A DNA stretch of 10,990 nucleotides from Campylobacterales bacterium (GCA_027038335.1 JALVWI010000159.1:1-10990); one strand, 5' to 3'. Shown: positions 1-6,339, counted from the first letter of the stretch. Notes: a model not told the origin generated them from the sequence alone. Program-made: numbers and translations.

Positions 1-419
1 AGTTTTAAATATGTTTTGGATTTTAAATGCAATACCGAATATCCGATACCCGCACCTGCAACAGAACTATCTTTTGAAGTTAGAAAACCTACCATAATAG
101 ATACCAACAAAGGATAAATAAGTACAATGATAACATTTGTAGTTAAAAATTTATTTATATTGACAATAAGTACATCCATAAGTGCTGCAATAGAACCTGT
201 GATAAAACCTACCGCTATGGCAAAAGGTATCCATCTTCCAAAAAAGTGTGATATAACAAGAAAGTCAAATTTTAGCTTAATATTATTATTAAGACATCTT
301 TTTATATACCCCTTATAATCAATTTTCTTTTCTAAAGATACAGAACATCCACCGGTTTTTTCATCAACCTCACACTCTTGCTCTTTTTTTTCATTATCTT
401 TTTTTTGCTCTTCTTTCAT
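1..419 (-). CDS. CLC-family anion channel/transporter, N-terminal part (gene runs off the window)
   Basis: The minus strand is open from an ATG at 419 to base 1, giving 139 codons with no stop; the rest of the gene lies beyond the left edge. An ATGATG pair occurs at the start. The second ATG (419) is chosen because GGAG at 425-428 sits 5 nt before it, against only 2 nt for the first. Residues 1-57 are cytosolic and very Lys/Glu-rich, with cysteines at 16, 25 and 42. Hydrophobic segments follow at about 62-85 and 96-114, then GAGIGY at 122-127. The layout (amphipathic first helix, second helix, short loop, Gly-rich motif) resembles the start of the CLC fold, with GAGIG at the place of the selectivity-filter motif GSGIP. 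The family call rests on this pattern and on the head-to-head neighbour, itself a clear CLC protein. The pore helices and gating glutamate are outside the window, so transport type cannot be judged. Confidence 0.62.
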   Translation of the reverse strand, partial: MKEEQKKDNEKKEQECEVDEKTGGCSVSLEKKIDYKGYIKRCLNNNIKLKFDFLVISHFFGRWIPFAIAVGFITGSIAALMDVLIVNINKFLTTNVIIVLIYPLLVSIMVGFLTSKDSSVAGAGIGYSVLHLKSKTYLK

Positions 420-443
420 CATTTCTCCATTCTATAAAAAATA

Positions 444-449
444 TTTATA
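444..449 (-). promoter_or_regulatory. candidate -10 element for the leftward CLC-like gene
   Basis: On the minus strand TGTATAAA reads as a -10 hexamer TATAAA with an immediately preceding TG, 24 nt before the preferred start codon at 419. No convincing -35 box is visible, which is usual for Campylobacterota sigma-70 promoters. The element lies inside a small inverted repeat, TATAC-AAA-GTATA (446-458). Assignment is by motif only. Confidence 0.35.
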
Positions 450-534
450 CAAAGTATAGAACAATTAATATGAAAATTCAATAAATAATAAAAAAATAAT
501 AGTATAAATAAAAAATAAGTTAAGAAAAATATTG

Positions 535-540
535 TATAAT
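535..540 (+). promoter_or_regulatory. candidate -10 element for the rightward CLC gene
   Basis: A consensus TATAAT, preceded by TTG (535-540 within TTGTATAAT), lies 28 nt upstream of the ATG at 569. The upstream A/T tracts fit a Campylobacterota promoter, which typically lacks a distinct -35. The ribosome binding site is weak (AGG at 560-562, 6 nt before the start). Confidence 0.5.
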
Positions 541-568
541 GATTACCAAATAACAAAGTAGGTAGAGA

Positions 569-2227
569 ATGTTTGGGATTGAGATTTTACATTTTTTTAT
601 TATTCCTATTATCATAGGAGTTATAGGAGGATTTTCTGCTATACTTTTTCGAGAATTTATCAGCTTTTTTACATTTATATACAACTCTATAGATATATTT
701 CATTCAACATATTTCTATCTTTTTACAATGCCTCTGATCTTCTATATATCCTATATCATAGTTACAAAACTGTCTATCAATCCCTCAAATGTAACTATAG
801 ATGAGGTAGCTAAAAAAATATCGTTAATGGTTGGTAAATTCTCTTTTTTAAAAGGAGTTATAGTTCTTTTTATCACATCTTTAAGTATCGGTTTTGGGGT
901 ACCGGTAGGCAGAGAAGGACCTATTGCAAAACTTGGCGGACTTATGAGTGAAATATTTTTACTTATTTCAAAAGTTCCAAGAATTGACCTTCCTATATAC
1001 CTAAGTGCCGGTGTATCAAGTGCGATAGCTGCAACTTTCAATGCCCCCATAGCAGGTATCATTTTCGGCTTAGAGATAATTATAGGAAAAATAAATTCAT
1101 ATATTATCATACCTCTTATAGTATCTTGTGCAACCGCTACACTAATTGCAAGAGAATTTTTAGGTGATTTTACCGCATTTTATGTACCTCATCTTTTTTA
1201 TGATGAAAGATACCTCTTTTATGTTCCTCTTGAAGCGGTAATTCTTGGGTTTATTTGTGCATTTTTTATATTTTCTCTTAAGCAGTTTAGAATTTTAAGA
1301 GTTACTTATAGAAAGCATTGGGGCAAGATAGTAATAGTGCTAGGTTTTATGGTAGGAGTGTTGATAGCATTGTCACCTCAAACAAGAGGTGTTGGATATG
1401 AATATGTTGGGAAAATATTTAACAATACTTACAACTCTTTTGATGCTCTAAAAATAATGTTTGCAAAACTTATAGGTGTAATACTTAGTATCGGTAGCGG
1501 AATATTTGGCGGTATTATGTCTCCTAGTATTTTTATAGGTGCTTTTGGAGGCTATTGGTTTGGAAATGAGTTGGTCCAATACGGCTTAGATCCTCTTGTA
1601 TTTGCCTTAGTAGGAAGTGCTACGATGCTTGCGGGAGTTTCAAGAGCACCTCTTAGAAGTTCTATCATCATAACCGAGCTAACTCATTCATACCAACTAC
1701 TTTTACCTATACTCATCTCTTCATCCATTGCAAGTTTTATTCTTTCCAAAATGGAGCCGGGTTCTTACTTTAAAAGAGGTCTTATCCAAAGAGGTATAGA
1801 TATAGAAAATGAAGATATTGTGCAATACCTCAAACAGTGCAATTTAAAAAAATTTATAGAAAAAGTCCAACCTTTAACAGGCAATATTACCATCAAGTCT
1901 GCCATAAAAATTTTTAAAAGATTACATATATCATATCTACCTGTTGTTAAAGATGAAAAACTTATCGGTATAGTTTCATTAAGAGATATAAGAAAAAGGT
2001 ATTTTCTAGGCAGAAGAAAGCTAAAAGTTGCAGAGATAATGAGTGAAGAGCCATTTTCTATAAGCGAAGGTTTTTTGCAAGAGGATCTTTTTAAAGCTTT
2101 ATCTATGCTAAATGCAAATTATATTCCTTACACAACAAAAGAAGGTAATTATATAGGAATGCTAAATATAAGTAAACTTTTAAAAGATCTCTCTTTTTCA
2201 CAAAAGGTATATGATATAAGAGCTTAA
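569..2227 (+). CDS. CLC-family chloride/anion channel or transporter with C-terminal CBS domain pair
   Basis: This is an integral inner-membrane protein of 552 residues. The membrane part (about 1-395) carries the CLC signature GREGP at 114-118, whose Glu116 matches the external gating glutamate (E148 of E. coli ClcA). It also has FNAPIAG (157-163), the Gly-rich GSGIFGGIMSP (309-319), and SYQLLLP with Tyr375 matching the chloride-coordinating Y445. Two CBS repeats follow at about 430-480 and 488-542, the second opening with MSEEPFSI; such domains often bind adenine nucleotides and regulate gating. Two features are atypical. The GSGIPE motif expected near residues 71-80 is replaced by a NPSNVTIDE stretch. 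The position after Glu169 that should match the internal proton glutamate (E203) is Ile170. The family is certain. Whether it is a channel or an antiporter, and for which anion, is not. The last base of its stop overlaps the convergent kinase gene. Confidence 0.93.
   Translation: MFGIEILHFFIIPIIIGVIGGFSAILFREFISFFTFIYNSIDIFHSTYFYLFTMPLIFYISYIIVTKLSINPSNVTIDEVAKKISLMVGKFSFLKGVIVLFITSLSIGFGVPVGREGPIAKLGGLMSEIFLLISKVPRIDLPIYLSAGVSSAIAATFNAPIAGIIFGLEIIIGKINSYIIIPLIVSCATATLIAREFLGDFTAFYVPHLFYDERYLFYVPLEAVILGFICAFFIFSLKQFRILRVTYRKHWGKIVIVLGFMVGVLIALSPQTRGVGYEYVGKIFNNTYNSFDALKIMFAKLIGVILSIGSGIFGGIMSPSIFIGAFGGYWFGNELVQYGLDPLVFALVGSATMLAGVSRAPLRSSIIITELTHSYQLLLPILISSSIASFILSKMEPGSYFKRGLIQRGIDIENEDIVQYLKQCNLKKFIEKVQPLTGNITIKSAIKIFKRLHISYLPVVKDEKLIGIVSLRDIRKRYFLGRRKLKVAEIMSEEPFSISEGFLQEDLFKALSMLNANYIPYTTKEGNYIGMLNISKLLKDLSFSQKVYDIRA
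2224..2227. other. TTAA shared by two convergent stop codons
   Basis: The palindromic tetramer TTAA supplies the TAA stop of the rightward CLC gene (2225-2227) and, read on the other strand, the TAA stop of the leftward arginine kinase (2224-2226). The two reading frames therefore overlap tail to tail by 4 bp, leaving no room for a separate terminator between them. Confidence 0.9.
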
Positions 2228-3252
2228 AGTGATTTTTCAACTCTTATGAGTTCTTTTACTCCATTGTATAGATCTTTTGCACACTCTACTTCAGTGACAC
2301 CTAACCTTCGTCTATTGCTTATATCAAAAATTCCACCCTCACTTTCTGAGTGTTCACCATGTATCCCTCTTATTTGAAGGTGAAATTTATCAGTTATATT
2401 TTTAAAAAGCTCTTTATTTTGTGAAAGTTTAGACAATTTTATATGAACACTTGCTCTCATAGCTGTTCCTAGATTGGTAGGACAAGATGTTATGTATCCT
2501 AAATGATCACTTTTCAAAAATTTCATATCTTTTTCAAGTTCACTTACAGCAAGTGAAAGTCTAGTAAATACTTCTTTTATATCCCCGCCTTGTTGCATTG
2601 AAATGATGCGAAGTTCATCTTCTTCATTTATCCAAACTAAAAATGTTTTATCAATATTGTGAAATATCCCCCTACCCTCAGGCCAGTCTCTATTGAGTCC
2701 CGCAGCTTCTAAAAATCTATCTCCTTCCTTAAATAAAAAGTGCTCTTTTATAAGTTTTTCTTGAATTGTAGATGTCATTCCCTTTAGAGGATAATACTCT
2801 CCTTGTAACTCATCTTTAAAAGATTTGAGTGCATTACTTACAATCTTTTCTACTTCATCTCTTTGCTCTTTTGAAATGATAGTTCCAAGAGGAAAACCAT
2901 CTAAATTTCTTCCTACTCTTATACGAGTAGAGAGTATAAATTCTCCTTTTGGATCAGGGTTGTCCATATCAAGTTTTTTTGCATCAAAGTCACTTGTATG
3001 TTTTTCATCTTTACCAAATCCATGATACTCTTTGATAATAGGATCAAATAGTAGATCAAACACTTCATAAGATTCTTTATCTCCAGCATATACCCCTATA
3101 GAACTATCAGGATTTTTGACACCGGAATTGATAGCCATTTCAAGAGTAAAGCCGTTTGGAGTTTTTCTATTCTTTAACTCTTCAAAAACATCTTTTGTTA
3201 AATATTTACAAAGCATTGACTTACAATCTTTCGGAAAATTTGGATATTTCAT
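2224..3252 (-). CDS. phosphagen kinase, arginine kinase type (ATP:guanidino phosphotransferase)
   Basis: It is predicted to transfer phosphate reversibly between ATP and arginine (phosphoarginine), a cytosolic energy buffer. The protein has 342 residues against 357 in Limulus arginine kinase. It holds both the small alpha-helical N-terminal domain (about 1-75) and the catalytic domain, so it is not McsB, which lacks the former; no mcsA or clpC lies nearby. Against Limulus numbering as I remember it, the offset is a constant 14 through the catalytic domain: Arg110, Arg112, Arg215, Arg266 and Arg295 match the nucleotide-binding arginines R124, R126, R229, R280 and R309. Glu211, Cys257 and Glu300 match E225, C271 and E314. 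The specificity loop is DSSIGVY (49-55), with Asp49 and Arg179 matching the D62-R193 pair. The start is supported by AGG at 3260-3262, 7 nt upstream. Its stop overlaps the CLC stop. Arginine is the likely substrate from the loop; taurocyamine or another guanidine is not excluded. Confidence 0.93.
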   Translation of the reverse strand: MKYPNFPKDCKSMLCKYLTKDVFEELKNRKTPNGFTLEMAINSGVKNPDSSIGVYAGDKESYEVFDLLFDPIIKEYHGFGKDEKHTSDFDAKKLDMDNPDPKGEFILSTRIRVGRNLDGFPLGTIISKEQRDEVEKIVSNALKSFKDELQGEYYPLKGMTSTIQEKLIKEHFLFKEGDRFLEAAGLNRDWPEGRGIFHNIDKTFLVWINEEDELRIISMQQGGDIKEVFTRLSLAVSELEKDMKFLKSDHLGYITSCPTNLGTAMRASVHIKLSKLSQNKELFKNITDKFHLQIRGIHGEHSESEGGIFDISNRRRLGVTEVECAKDLYNGVKELIRVEKSL

Positions 3253-3272
3253 AATACAACCTTTTTTATTGT

Positions 3273-3278
3273 AGTATA
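3273..3278 (-). promoter_or_regulatory. candidate -10 element for the arginine kinase gene
   Basis: The minus strand reads TATACT at 3278-3273, 20 nt before the ATG at 3252, in the context GGTATATACT. It would give a very short 5' leader that still includes the AGG ribosome binding site at 3260-3262. No clear -35 is seen. Confidence 0.4.
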
Positions 3279-3308
3279 TACCATTTTGCTTAAAAAGTAA
3301 ATAAATAA

Positions 3309-3317
3309 TGCTATAAT
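3309..3317 (+). promoter_or_regulatory. extended -10 promoter for the cyuA-like gene
   Basis: TGCTATAAT is a perfect extended -10 element (TGn followed by consensus TATAAT at 3312-3317), 33 nt before the start codon at 3351. A good ribosome binding site, AGG at 3341-3343, lies 7 nt before the ATG. This is the best-looking sigma-70 promoter in the window. Confidence 0.6.
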
Positions 3318-3350
3318 TTATCTAAGAAAATTTTGATATGAGGTAAAAGT

Positions 3351-4631
3351 ATGAATATACAAAGAGTTTTAAATATCCTCCAAGAAGAGATAGTTCCTGC
3401 CCAAGGTTGCACCGAGCCTATTGCGCTAGCTTATGTATGTGCAAAAGCTACAGAAATTTTAGGCAAAACTCCAAAATATATAGATATATATGTTTCAGGA
3501 AATATGATAAAAAATGTCAAATCAGTCGCTATTCCAAATTCAAACGGTTTAGTAGGAATAAAAGCGGCTTGTGCTATGGGTGCTTTAAAAGGCGATGCTT
3601 CAAAAGAGCTAATGGTGATAGCCGATGTAAAAGAGGATGAGCTAAATGATGTTGAAAATTATCTCAAACAAAATCGCATAAAAGTTATACATCAAGATAC
3701 AGATATTCCGTTATATGCTAAAGCTATTGTTTTTTACGAAGAAGAGTCGGCAATGGTAGAGATAAAGCATTTTCATACAAATATAACAAAAATAGAAAAA
3801 AATGGAGAAAATTTACTTTCACAAGCTTGTAATGATATTGAGTTTAATTCGCCTAAAGAAGAGAGAGAAAAATTGAGTATAAAAGGTATATATGAACTTG
3901 CAAATAGTATTGACATAAGACTGATACAAGATCTTTTTGAACAAGTGATAGAAAAAAATAGCACTATTGCTCAAGCAGGACTTGATGGAGAGTATGGGGT
4001 AAATATAGGCTGTATGATCAATAAAAATATACAAAAAGGGCTTTACGGGGATGACCAAAGAAATAGATGTGCTAGTTTTGCATCAGCCGGAGGAGATGCT
4101 AGGATGAGCGGATGTTCACTTCCGGTGATGACTACAAGCGGTAGCGGTAACCAAGGCATGGCAGCATCTTTACCGGTAATAAAATACTGCAAAGATCAAG
4201 ATATCTCAAAAGAAAAACTCATAAGAGCACTCTTTTTTTCACATCTTGCAACTATACATTTAAAGTCCAGTATCGGAAGACTTTCAGCTTTTTGCGGTGT
4301 CATTTGTGCTACAAGTGCTGTTAGTGGAGCTTTAGCATACCTTCAAGGTGGTGATTATAAAACTGTATCGATAGCTATAACTAACTCTTTGGGAAATATT
4401 TCAGGTGTTATTTGTGACGGTGCAAAAGCATCTTGTGCTATGAAAATTGCTACGGGAGTTTATAGTGCTTTTGACTCAGCAATGCTTGCACTTTCAAACA
4501 GAGCCTTACACGGAGGAGAGGGCATCATAGCTGATGATATAGAGGAAACTATAAAAAATATAGGTCTTTTGGCAAATTCAGGAATGAAGGAGACAGATCA
4601 AGTGATTTTAGAGATCATGACTCCTTCATAA
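3351..4631 (+). CDS. cyuA: L-cysteine desulfidase-like [4Fe-4S] enzyme (CyuA/UPF0597, serine dehydratase alpha-like)
   Basis: The family eliminates sulfide from L-cysteine to give pyruvate, ammonia and H2S, with an oxygen-sensitive [4Fe-4S] cluster acting as Lewis acid. It is cytosolic and about the family's usual length at 426 residues. The N-terminal QGCTEP (18-23) carries Cys20, matching the proposed catalytic Cys25 of the methanococcal desulfidase. Cys315, Cys355 and Cys362 have the same 40- and 7-residue spacing that I recall for the methanococcal cluster ligands (Cys282, Cys322, Cys329). The middle has the Gly/Ser-rich SGSGNQG stretch (263-269) typical of the family. There is no cyuR regulator or cyuP permease beside it, so the physiological substrate (cysteine, serine or a relative) is open. 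The gene is divergent from arginine kinase and ends 6 bp from the convergent leuA. The family is very secure, the exact reaction less so. Confidence 0.88.
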   Translation: MNIQRVLNILQEEIVPAQGCTEPIALAYVCAKATEILGKTPKYIDIYVSGNMIKNVKSVAIPNSNGLVGIKAACAMGALKGDASKELMVIADVKEDELNDVENYLKQNRIKVIHQDTDIPLYAKAIVFYEEESAMVEIKHFHTNITKIEKNGENLLSQACNDIEFNSPKEEREKLSIKGIYELANSIDIRLIQDLFEQVIEKNSTIAQAGLDGEYGVNIGCMINKNIQKGLYGDDQRNRCASFASAGGDARMSGCSLPVMTTSGSGNQGMAASLPVIKYCKDQDISKEKLIRALFFSHLATIHLKSSIGRLSAFCGVICATSAVSGALAYLQGGDYKTVSIAITNSLGNISGVICDGAKASCAMKIATGVYSAFDSAMLALSNRALHGGEGIIADDIEETIKNIGLLANSGMKETDQVILEIMTPS

Positions 4632-4637
4632 AAATTA

Positions 4638-6155
4638 CTATTTTTTCATAGATAAGTAACTATTAAGTGCTCCTACATAAGCTTTGGTACTTGCTTCCAT
4701 AGTATCAAGGCTAAGTCCATGCCCCATTACAGGCGGCTTATTATCTTCAAATCTAACCTTGACAACAACTCTTGCAAGTGCATCTTTTCCCTTTGAAACA
4801 GCTTCTACCTTGTAGTCAACCAACTCTCCGCTTATTCCACTTATTCTATCAACTGTTTTAAAAAGTGCATCTATTGTACCGTCTCCTATGGCGGCATCTT
4901 TTATAATCTTGTCATTATATCTTATAGAGATAGCAGCAGTTGGAACTCCTCCGCTACAATCACTTAGTTGCATTCCGACAAGTTTATATATCTCTTTGAT
5001 TTTGGTTATTTCACTTGTTACGATAGCTCTTATATCATCATCAAACATCTCTTTTTTCTTATCAGCCAAATCTTTAAACTTTATAAATGCATCATCTATC
5101 TCTTTATCATCCAAACTATAACCCAACTCCTCAACTCTTTGTTTAAAGGCATGTCTTCCTGAATGTTTACCAAGTATGATAGAGTTGTGATTTAGTCCTA
5201 TATCTTCTGACCTCATTATCTCATAAGTCTCTTTGTGCTTTAAAACTCCATCTTGATGTATTCCGCTTTCATGAGCAAAAGCATTTTTGCCTACTATCGC
5301 TTTATTCGGTTGAGGAATGATACCTGTGATATTTGCCACAAGTTTACTTGTAGGATATATCTCTTTTGTATTTATATTTGTTTTATATCCGCCAAAGATA
5401 TCTTTTCTAGTTTTTAAAACCATTACTATCTCTTCAAGTGCAGCATTTCCCGCTCTCTCTCCTAGACCGTTTATTGTGCATTCTACCTGTCTTGCTCCAT
5501 TTTCTATGGAAGCTAAAGAGTTCGCTAATGCTAGTCCTAAGTCGTTATGACAATGTACTGAAAGTATAGCCTTGTCTCCAACAAAATCATACAACTCTTT
5601 TATCATCTCTCCCATTTCATTAGGCATCCTATACCCTACCGTATCAGGGATATTTAAAGTACTAGCACCGGCTTTTATAGTAGCATCAAGTATCTCTTTT
5701 AAAAAGCCTATATCACTTCTTCCGGCATCCTCACAGCTAAACTCCACATCATCTACAAATGTTTTTGCATACTCTACCGCTTCGACTGCTTTTTGTATAA
5801 CTTTTTCAGGAGACATTTTAAGCTTATACTCCATGTGAATAGGACTTGTAGCTATAAAAGTGTGTATCCTTTTATACTTTGCCGGCTCTAAAGAGTAAGC
5901 TGCAGCTTCTATATCCTTCGGCAAAGCTCTTGAAAGAGAACAAACTACACTTTTATCAACTTGTTCGCTTATCCTCCTTATAGCTTCACTATCACCACTA
6001 CTAGCTGCGGCAAATCCTGCTTCGATGATATCAACTCCTAGTTTTTGAAGCTGAAGAGCTATCTGTATCTTCTCCTCGGTATTCATAGAAGCTCCCGGGC
6101 TTTGCTCACCATCTCTTAAAGTTGTATCAAATATTTTTATAGTTTTAGTGTTCAT
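4638..6155 (-). CDS. leuA: 2-isopropylmalate synthase, first committed step of leucine biosynthesis
   Basis: It condenses acetyl-CoA with 2-oxoisovalerate to 2-isopropylmalate in the cytosol. The length, 505 residues, fits the bacterial LeuA type 1 form. The TIM-barrel start has FDTTLRDGEQSPG (9-21) with Arg14 and metal-binding Asp15. HCHND at 201-205 gives the metal ligands His201 and His203, and NGLGERAGN (229-237) is the second synthase signature. A linker with the HESGIHQDG motif (295-303) leads to the C-terminal allosteric domain (about 390-500), normally the site of leucine feedback inhibition, with GDGTIDA at 424-430. The ribosome binding site AGGA (6164-6167) lies 8 nt before the ATG. 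The gene has its own promoter and a Leu-rich leader ORF upstream, which suggests transcriptional or translational control by leucine supply. No other leu gene follows, as the next gene is convergent. Confidence 0.97.
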   Translation of the reverse strand: MNTKTIKIFDTTLRDGEQSPGASMNTEEKIQIALQLQKLGVDIIEAGFAAASSGDSEAIRRISEQVDKSVVCSLSRALPKDIEAAAYSLEPAKYKRIHTFIATSPIHMEYKLKMSPEKVIQKAVEAVEYAKTFVDDVEFSCEDAGRSDIGFLKEILDATIKAGASTLNIPDTVGYRMPNEMGEMIKELYDFVGDKAILSVHCHNDLGLALANSLASIENGARQVECTINGLGERAGNAALEEIVMVLKTRKDIFGGYKTNINTKEIYPTSKLVANITGIIPQPNKAIVGKNAFAHESGIHQDGVLKHKETYEIMRSEDIGLNHNSIILGKHSGRHAFKQRVEELGYSLDDKEIDDAFIKFKDLADKKKEMFDDDIRAIVTSEITKIKEIYKLVGMQLSDCSGGVPTAAISIRYNDKIIKDAAIGDGTIDALFKTVDRISGISGELVDYKVEAVSKGKDALARVVVKVRFEDNKPPVMGHGLSLDTMEASTKAYVGALNSYLSMKK

Positions 6156-6166
6156 AATTTATTTCC

Positions 6167-6226
6167 TTATATTGTTTATTGTTTGTTATAGATTTGTAAA
6201 GTTTTGAAGTATTAGAGTTGAAGTAG
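6167..6226 (-). promoter_or_regulatory. G-free, C-containing leader segment before leuA (possible Rho-loading region)
   Basis: Read as mRNA, these 60 nt contain 13 C and no G. They begin inside the last leucine codons of the leader ORF and run up to the leuA ribosome binding site. C-over-G, unstructured stretches are the hallmark of Rho utilisation sites. I see no hairpin followed by a U-run here, so a classical attenuator terminator is unlikely. The base count is direct observation; the Rho role is inference. Confidence 0.35.
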
Positions 6227-6301
6227 CAGAAGAGAGTTTTTTATCTCGATTTTAGGCAAAAATTTTATGGCTTTTACCGTGCCAATGACGCTATCGTTCA
6301 T
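6212..6301 (-). CDS. leucine-rich leader peptide upstream of leuA
   Basis: This small ORF of 29 codons plus TAA lies between pssA and leuA. It reads MNDSVIGTVKAIKF at its start and ends NSLLLLQL, so 5 of its last 6 residues are leucine, encoded by CTT CTG CTA CTT CAA CTC. The C-starting leucine codons include CTG and CTC. A strong Shine-Dalgarno AGGAG (6308-6312) precedes it. The ATG at 6301 is preferred (6-nt spacing) over the adjacent in-frame ATG at 6304 (3 nt). The TAA lies 56 nt before leuA. Leader peptides rich in the end-product amino acid sense charged-tRNA supply by ribosome stalling, as in E. coli leuL; that role here is inferred from position and composition. The peptide does not resemble the E. 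coli leuL peptide beyond its leucine run. It is too short to be an enzyme. Confidence 0.82.
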   Translation of the reverse strand: MNDSVIGTVKAIKFLPKIEIKNSLLLLQL

Positions 6302-6307
6302 CATTCT

Positions 6308-6312
6308 CTCCT
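6308..6312 (-). promoter_or_regulatory. Shine-Dalgarno of the leuA leader ORF
   Basis: AGGAG on the minus strand is followed by an ATGATG pair; the 6-nt spacing favours the second ATG (6301). The larger AGGAGAGA (6312-6305) is complementary over 8 positions, with one G-U pair, to TCTCTTCT in the leader's own leucine codon region (6235-6228). Confidence 0.75.
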
Positions 6313-6333
6313 TTGCTCTTAAGTTTTAATTTT

Positions 6334-6339
6334 ATTATA
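6334..6339 (-). promoter_or_regulatory. -10 element for the leuA leader transcript
   Basis: A consensus TATAAT (minus strand, in TTTAGTATAATAAAA) lies just 9 bp past the pssA stop and 33 nt before the leader ATG. Its upstream part overlaps the A/T-rich 3' end of pssA. It indicates that leader and leuA can be transcribed independently of the upstream genes. No -35 box is obvious. Confidence 0.55.

Larger units (their letters stand above)
420..568. other. divergent intergenic region between two CLC-type genes
   Basis: This 149-bp, strongly AT-rich spacer separates two head-to-head CLC-type genes and must carry both promoters and both ribosome binding sites. I see a candidate -10 on each strand, the ribosome binding site GGAG for the leftward gene, a weak AGG for the rightward gene, and a short inverted repeat at 446-458. 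No small ORF or structured RNA stands out. Confidence 0.6.

Noticed and set aside
127..318. Plus-strand ORF of 63 codons near the left edge
   Set aside because: It is the antisense shadow of the open CLC-like minus-strand frame, has no plausible ribosome binding site and resembles no known protein.
2224..3252. Protein-arginine kinase McsB as identity of the phosphagen kinase
   Set aside because: McsB lacks the N-terminal guanidino-specificity domain that is clearly present here, and no mcsA, clpC or ctsR gene is adjacent.
4632..4637. Bidirectional terminator between cyuA and leuA
   Set aside because: The convergent stops are only 6 bp apart and no inverted repeat is seen across the junction.
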